NCBI GenBank assembly: GCA_007120685.1
Contig: SKNG01000339.1
Span: 1 to 7,801, forward strand
DNA from: Paracoccaceae bacterium
GTDB lineage: Bacteria; Pseudomonadota; Alphaproteobacteria; Rhodobacterales; Rhodobacteraceae
DNA: 7,801 nt
Direction: 5' to 3'
Below the pieces are notes generated by a model. The model was not told the DNA's origin. It worked only from the letters and a program-made list of their open reading frames with translations, and made no database searches. Numbering within the stretch: the stretch's first letter is position 1; each line of letters starts with the position of its first letter. Below, in pieces: positions 6,536 through 7,801 of this stretch. Position numbers and translations under genes: made by a program.

Positions 6536-6576
6536 GATAAAGAGCAGCCGATGCCGACCCGGCGGTGCCGTGGCGC

Positions 6577-6599
6577 CGGCGGCCCGAGCCCGGCCGCTG
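6577..6599 (+). other. GC-rich RNA hairpin upstream of the permease gene
   Basis: CGGCGGCC at 6577-6584 can pair with GGCCGCTG at 6592-6599 (8 bp with one G-U), leaving a 7-base loop. No T-run follows. In DNA this GC-rich, stems of this length also arise by chance, so confidence is lower than for the hairpin at 6514-6535. Confidence 0.35.
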
Positions 6600-6644
6600 T
6601 GGTGAGCGTCGGCCCCGATGCCCGGGCCGGGAAGGGAGACCCTG

Positions 6645-7801
6645 ATGGCTGACCAAGATCGCCCGCAAGCCCCCTCGGCCGCCGCGGCCGCAGCCATCCA
6701 GGCGGAGATGCGCCACCGCACGCTGCCCTGGCCGTTCCGCATGCTGGTGGCGCTGGTGACGGCGGCGGCGATCCTGCTGGCGGTCAACCAACTGTTCAAC
6801 CTGCGCCTGACCGGCACCGCAATCATGGATCCGCAGTATCTTTATCTGCTGGGAATGCTGTTTCTTTGCGTGACCTTCCTGGCCTTCCCGGCCTCGAAAA
6901 GCGCCCCGATGGACCGCGTGCCGTTATACGACATCGCGCTGGCGGCTGTGTCATTGTGGGTGGTGGGCTATTTCGCGCTCAATGCCGAGCGGGCGCTGAA
7001 CATGGGCTGGGAATATGGCGCGCCGCAGACCGCCACCTGGTATTCCATCGCCTTCTGGCTGCTGATTCTGGAGGGCGCGCGCCGCACCGGCGGCTGGATC
7101 ATCTTTGCCGTGGTGCTGTTGTTCTCGCTCTATCCCATCGTCGCCGACCGTGTGCCCGGGCCGATCCAGGGTTTCCCCTCGCCCTTCGGCGACACGATGG
7201 CCTTTCACGTCATCTCCTCCGAAAGCGCCCTGGGGATCCCGATGCGCTCTTTCGGGCAACTGGTGGTGGGCTTCATCCTCTTCGGCGCCACGCTGCAATT
7301 CACCGGCGGCGGCAAGTTCTTTAATGACCTGGCCTTTGCGCTGGTGGGCCGGTTCCGGGGCGGGGCCGGCAAGGTGGCGATCTTCGCCTCGGGCTTCATG
7401 GGGTCGATGTCCGGCAGCGTGATATCGAACATCATGACCACCGGCACGGTGACCATCCCGGCGATGAAGAAATCCGGCTTCGGCGCGCGCACCGCCGCGG
7501 GGACCGAAGCCTGCGCCTCGACCGGCGGGGTGCTGATGCCGCCGGTGATGGGGGCCACGGCCTTCATCATGGCGTCCTTCCTGGGCATGCCCTATGCCGA
7601 GATCGTGCTGGCCGCGGCGATCCCGTCGATCCTGTTCTACTTCGGCATCTTCGTGCAGCTTGACGCCTATGCCGGGCGCAAGGGGCTGCGCGGCATGGCG
7701 CGGGAAGAACTGCCCACCATGGGCGCGACGCTGAAGGCGGGCTGGCCCTATATCCTGGTCTTTGCGGTGCTGATCTATTTCATGATGTTCCGCCGGCAGG
7801 A
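6645..7801 (+). CDS. TAXI-type TRAP transporter fused permease (DctQ-DctM fusion), 5' part, truncated by window end
   Basis: The frame is open from the ATG at 6645 to the window end without a stop (385 codons plus 2 bases), so the C-terminal part is missing. The family (TRAP permease, 4TM/12TM fusion) normally exceeds 600 residues. A cytosolic Ala-rich N-terminus (1-30) is followed by hydrophobic segments at about 33-52, 65-82, 94-112, 131-143 and 149-166, forming the small DctQ-like part. The DctM-like part then starts. Its signature segments are FMGSMSGSVISNIMTTGTVT at 251-270 and EACASTGGVLMPPVMGA at 288-304, the re-entrant, Na+/substrate-binding regions typical of TRAP large subunits. Further membrane segments lie at about 204-219, 297-315, 319-337 and 366-382. 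AAGGGAG at 6632-6638, 6 bases before the ATG, sets the start. It works with the binding protein at 5265-6434 as a Na+- or proton-coupled secondary importer in the inner membrane. Confidence 0.93.
   Translation, partial: MADQDRPQAPSAAAAAAIQAEMRHRTLPWPFRMLVALVTAAAILLAVNQLFNLRLTGTAIMDPQYLYLLGMLFLCVTFLAFPASKSAPMDRVPLYDIALAAVSLWVVGYFALNAERALNMGWEYGAPQTATWYSIAFWLLILEGARRTGGWIIFAVVLLFSLYPIVADRVPGPIQGFPSPFGDTMAFHVISSESALGIPMRSFGQLVVGFILFGATLQFTGGGKFFNDLAFALVGRFRGGAGKVAIFASGFMGSMSGSVISNIMTTGTVTIPAMKKSGFGARTAAGTEACASTGGVLMPPVMGATAFIMASFLGMPYAEIVLAAAIPSILFYFGIFVQLDAYAGRKGLRGMAREELPTMGATLKAGWPYILVFAVLIYFMMFRRQ

Larger units (their letters stand above)
6435..6644 (+). other. Spacer between TRAP binding-protein and permease genes, with potential RNA hairpins
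   Basis: This gap of 210 bases separates two genes that must be co-expressed. It contains three possible plus-strand hairpins: 6514-6535, 6577-6599 and a 5-bp stem at 6611-6628 just before the permease ribosome site. None is followed by a T-run, so a classical intrinsic terminator is not supported. Such spacers can let the binding protein be made in excess over the permease by stabilising the upstream transcript; here that is inference. An Arg-rich frame at 6438-6605 has no ribosome site and is not called. Confidence 0.5.

Noticed and set aside
6514..6600. Intrinsic terminator after the binding-protein gene
   Set aside because: The hairpins are not followed by a run of Ts, and the permease downstream has no clear promoter of its own, so read-through is expected.
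6438..6605. Arg-rich frame of 55 codons in the spacer between the TRAP genes
   Set aside because: It starts 3 bases after the binding-protein stop but has no ribosome site of its own, is made of low-complexity GC codons rich in Arg and Ala, and runs through the hairpins. It reads like random high-GC sequence.

Overview
The window is very GC-rich (roughly two thirds or more by eye), is tightly packed, and favours codons ending in G or C. Together with the gene types, especially a TAXI-type TRAP transporter beside BKACE and SDR genes, this suggests an alphaproteobacterium, probably of the Rhodobacterales (Paracoccus/Rhodobacter relatives). That assignment is inferred from composition and gene content. 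No RNA gene, insertion sequence, CRISPR array or phage gene was seen.

Two divergent transcription units flank an intergenic region at 5045-5264. The minus-strand unit (5044 down past 1) is a compact operon of six genes. In transcription order they are: a beta-keto acid cleavage enzyme (BKACE/DUF849), two short-chain dehydrogenases, a fused NDP-forming acyl-CoA synthetase of 709 residues, a PaaI-type hotdog thioesterase, and the first 41 codons of a probable AMP-forming acyl-CoA ligase that runs off the left edge. Three junctions are ATGA start/stop overlaps, one is a 14-base overlap, and only one has a gap (22 bases, with a strong Shine-Dalgarno).

The plus-strand unit (5265 to the right edge) encodes a TAXI-family TRAP solute-binding protein with a Sec signal peptide. 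After a 210-base gap containing potential RNA hairpins comes a fused DctQ-DctM type TRAP permease that is cut off by the window end.

Together these look like an uptake-and-degradation locus for an organic acid of unknown identity. The transporter would import a carboxylate, one or both SDRs would oxidise a hydroxyl to a 3-keto acid, and the BKACE would exchange it with acetyl-CoA to give acetoacetate plus a new acyl-CoA. The ligases and thioesterase would then activate, recover or release the acyl-CoA species. The family assignments are well supported by motifs. The pathway and substrate are inference. No transcription regulator lies in the window.
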